A stretch of DNA of 64,000 nt from Bacteroides luhongzhouii (GTDB lineage: Bacteria > Bacteroidota > Bacteroidia > Bacteroidales > Bacteroidaceae): the NCBI RefSeq assembly GCF_009193295.2, contig NZ_CP059973.1, positions 4,588,001 through 4,652,000 on the forward strand. Direction: 5' to 3'. The translations under genes and the position numbers were made by a program. Below, in pieces: positions 62,389 through 64,000 of this stretch; the stretch's first letter is position 1; the number at the start of each line of letters is the position of its first letter. Below the pieces are notes generated by a model that worked only from the letters and a program-made list of their open reading frames with translations, was not told where the DNA came from and did not search any database.

Positions 62389-62428
62389 TCGGCAGCGGCA
62401 AGGTGCCGCTCCCTGGTTTCCTTGCGGA
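62385..62428 (+). promoter_or_regulatory. 44-nt element, copy 2 (glnK-amtB junction)
   Basis: Same element as 53666-53709. Hairpin at 62391-62413: stem AGCGGCA/TGCCGCT, loop AGG, with outer GG/CC pairs beyond a C.C mismatch. The outermost C-G pair of copy 1 is G-C here, a compensated change. The glnK stop TAA is at element positions 2-4, as with gltB. amtB starts 68 nt later. Confidence 0.7.
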
Positions 62429-62495
62429 TTATAACGTTTATAAAGAGGTTTACAACATCACTAATAAATAATAGGTATAAAATAAGATAATTATT

Positions 62496-63935
62496 ATGGA
62501 TACAAAATATAAAAGCCATAGCTTCGTAAAGCTGTGGATAGCCACTACTATATTCATTTTGTGCTGTTTTACTACTGATATGTCGGCACAAAACACAGCC
62601 GCTGCCGATACAGTTACAGCAGTTACAGAAACAATTACCGAAGTCGTTGCCGCTCCTGCCGAAGAAGCATCAGCAGCTCCCGATACGGTTGGAGAATTAG
62701 CTCTTGGATTGAATACTGTATGGATGTTGCTTGCAGCAATGCTCGTATTCTTCATGCAGCCGGGATTTGCATTAGTAGAAGCTGGTTTTACCAGAGTGAA
62801 AAATACTGCCAACATTCTGATGAAGAACTTTGTAGATTTCATGTTCGGCTCTTTACTATACTGGTTTGTCGGTTTCGGATTGATGTTCGGCGCAGGTGGA
62901 TTCATCGGAATGCCCCACTTCTTCGACCTTTCTTTCATTGATAATGGTTTGCCAACCGAAGGATTCCTCATATTCCAAACCGTATTCTGTGCGACAGCAT
63001 CTACAATTGTATCAGGAGCCATGGCAGAACGTACAAAATTCTCCATGTATATCGTCTACACCATCTTTATCAGTGTACTGATTTATCCGATATCCGGTCA
63101 CTGGACATGGGGCGGAGGCTGGTTGATGAACGGTGAAGAAGGTTCTTTCATGATGAATCTCTTCGGAACCACATTCCATGACTTTGCCGGTTCCACAGTC
63201 GTTCACTCTGTAGGCGGATGGATTGCTTTGGTAGGTGCTGCCATTCTTGGTCCCCGTATCGGTAAATATAGTAAAGAAGGCAAATCAAAAGCTATCCCAG
63301 GCCATAGCCTGACTATTGCTGCACTGGGTGTATTCATTCTTTGGTTCGGATGGTTCGGATTCAATCCCGGTTCTCAATTGGCAGCAGCAACCGAAGCTGA
63401 CGCTATCGCCATCTCCCACGTATTCCTGACTACGAATCTGGCAGCTTGTGCCGGTGGTTTCTTTGCTCTGTTGGTGAGCTGGATGAAATATGGAAAACCT
63501 TCTCTGTCATTGACACTGAATGGTATCTTGGCAGGACTGGTAGGTATCACAGCAGGATGTGACGCAGTATCTCCTGCAGGAGCAGCCTTAATAGGTGCAA
63601 TATGTGGTGTCGTAATGATATTCTCCGTTGACTTCATTGACAAGGTTTTAAAGATTGACGATCCGGTAGGTGCATCTTCTGTACATGGTGTTTGTGGCTT
63701 TTTAGGAACTATTCTTACAGGTTTGTTCTCCACCAGTGAAGGTTTATTCTATGGTTACGGTTTCGGATTCCTCGGTGCACAAATATTCGGAGCATTGATA
63801 GTAGGTGCATGGGCAGCCGGCATGGGATTCATCATTTTCAAAACGCTTGATAAGATTCACGGACTTCGCGTTCCGGCACGTGTCGAAGAAGAAGGCCTTG
63901 ACATTTACGAACACGGAGAATCTGCTTACAACTAA
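62496..63935 (+). CDS. amtB: Ammonium transporter
   Basis: 479 residues. A signal sequence (about 1-30) and a short Ala/Glu-rich segment precede 11 transmembrane helices. Amt motifs: FVDFMFGSLLYWFVGFG, GHWTWGGGW, FHDFAGSTVVHSVGGWIALVGA (with the first pore His) and VHGVCGFLGT (with the second). Cytoplasmic C-terminus carries LRVPARVEEEGLDIYEHGE. It takes up ammonium and is gated by GlnK. Last gene of the visible operon. Confidence 0.96.
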   Translation: MDTKYKSHSFVKLWIATTIFILCCFTTDMSAQNTAAADTVTAVTETITEVVAAPAEEASAAPDTVGELALGLNTVWMLLAAMLVFFMQPGFALVEAGFTRVKNTANILMKNFVDFMFGSLLYWFVGFGLMFGAGGFIGMPHFFDLSFIDNGLPTEGFLIFQTVFCATASTIVSGAMAERTKFSMYIVYTIFISVLIYPISGHWTWGGGWLMNGEEGSFMMNLFGTTFHDFAGSTVVHSVGGWIALVGAAILGPRIGKYSKEGKSKAIPGHSLTIAALGVFILWFGWFGFNPGSQLAAATEADAIAISHVFLTTNLAACAGGFFALLVSWMKYGKPSLSLTLNGILAGLVGITAGCDAVSPAGAALIGAICGVVMIFSVDFIDKVLKIDDPVGASSVHGVCGFLGTILTGLFSTSEGLFYGYGFGFLGAQIFGALIVGAWAAGMGFIIFKTLDKIHGLRVPARVEEEGLDIYEHGESAYN

Positions 63936-63953
63936 TTTAGTGATGAACGGTTT

Positions 63954-63998
63954 AGTGATTAGTGAAAGACAGCTACGCACCACTTACTACTAATCACT
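63954..63998 (+). terminator. Possible hairpin after amtB
   Basis: AGTGATTAGT (63954-63963) and ACTAATCACT (63989-63998) are complementary with a 25-nt loop; no T-run is visible before the window ends. Confidence 0.35.
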
Positions 63999-64000
63999 CC

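Noticed and set aside
62411..62428. Sigma-54 promoter in the 44-nt element (TGG...TTGC)
   Set aside because: GG and GC are 9 bp apart, not the required 12.

Overview
The window is chromosomal DNA from a Bacteroides species, most likely of the B. thetaiotaomicron/ovatus group. The species guess is inference from gene content and order. The genus is better supported: promoters carry the Bacteroidota -7 box TAnnTTTG, lipoprotein signals and TolC/BamD-type envelope proteins are frequent, the omega subunit is of the Bacteroidota type, and fimbrillin-like, WG-repeat and BspA-type leucine-rich lipoproteins are present. I see no tRNA, rRNA, CRISPR array, insertion sequence or integrative element.

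Layout. 1-6.7 kb: cell-surface cluster on the + strand (3' part of an M64 metallopeptidase, a fimbrillin-like lipoprotein, a WG-repeat lipoprotein, a secreted protein, and a lipoprotein with Fn3-like and leucine-rich parts). 6.7-8.5 kb: a membrane Ser/Thr kinase with an unknown partner, divergent from an S9 peptidase lipoprotein. 10.8-16.8 kb: flavin reductase, metallo-hydrolase, PadR-PspC pair, GNAT acetyltransferase, peptide transporter, YbaK. 17-28.7 kb: uvrA, a LysM protein and a small outer-membrane barrel, then bamD-rpoZ-DUF4293, an ACT protein, phenylacetate-CoA ligase, and uvrB. 28.7-32.1 kb: a small accessory stretch with two near-identical short RNA genes, an SGNH hydrolase, a KilA-N protein coupled to an AlaX-like editing protein, and hsp20 behind a sigma-54 promoter. 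32.2-39.2 kb: a five-gene efflux operon (tolC, hlyD, fused ABC ATPase, two permeases) divergent from an AraC regulator. 39.2-57 kb: manC, then the glmS-purF-carA-carB operon divergent from gltB-gltD-asnB. 57-64 kb: GDPD, a cysteine-less thioredoxin-like protein, and dapF-dapL-porin-glnK-amtB.

How it fits together. The right third is a nitrogen-assimilation block: ammonium enters by AmtB under PII control, glutamate synthase makes glutamate, and five glutamine amidotransferases (GlmS, PurF, CarA, GltB, AsnB) spend glutamine. DapF/DapL link it to lysine and peptidoglycan synthesis. The most interesting signal is a 44-nt element present twice (53666-53709 and 62385-62428). It overlaps the stop codon of gltB and of glnK at exactly the same offset, lies just before gltD and amtB, and folds into a hairpin with a covarying base pair. 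It may be an undescribed cis-acting RNA of nitrogen operons, or two copies of a dispersed extragenic repeat; a genome-wide search would decide.
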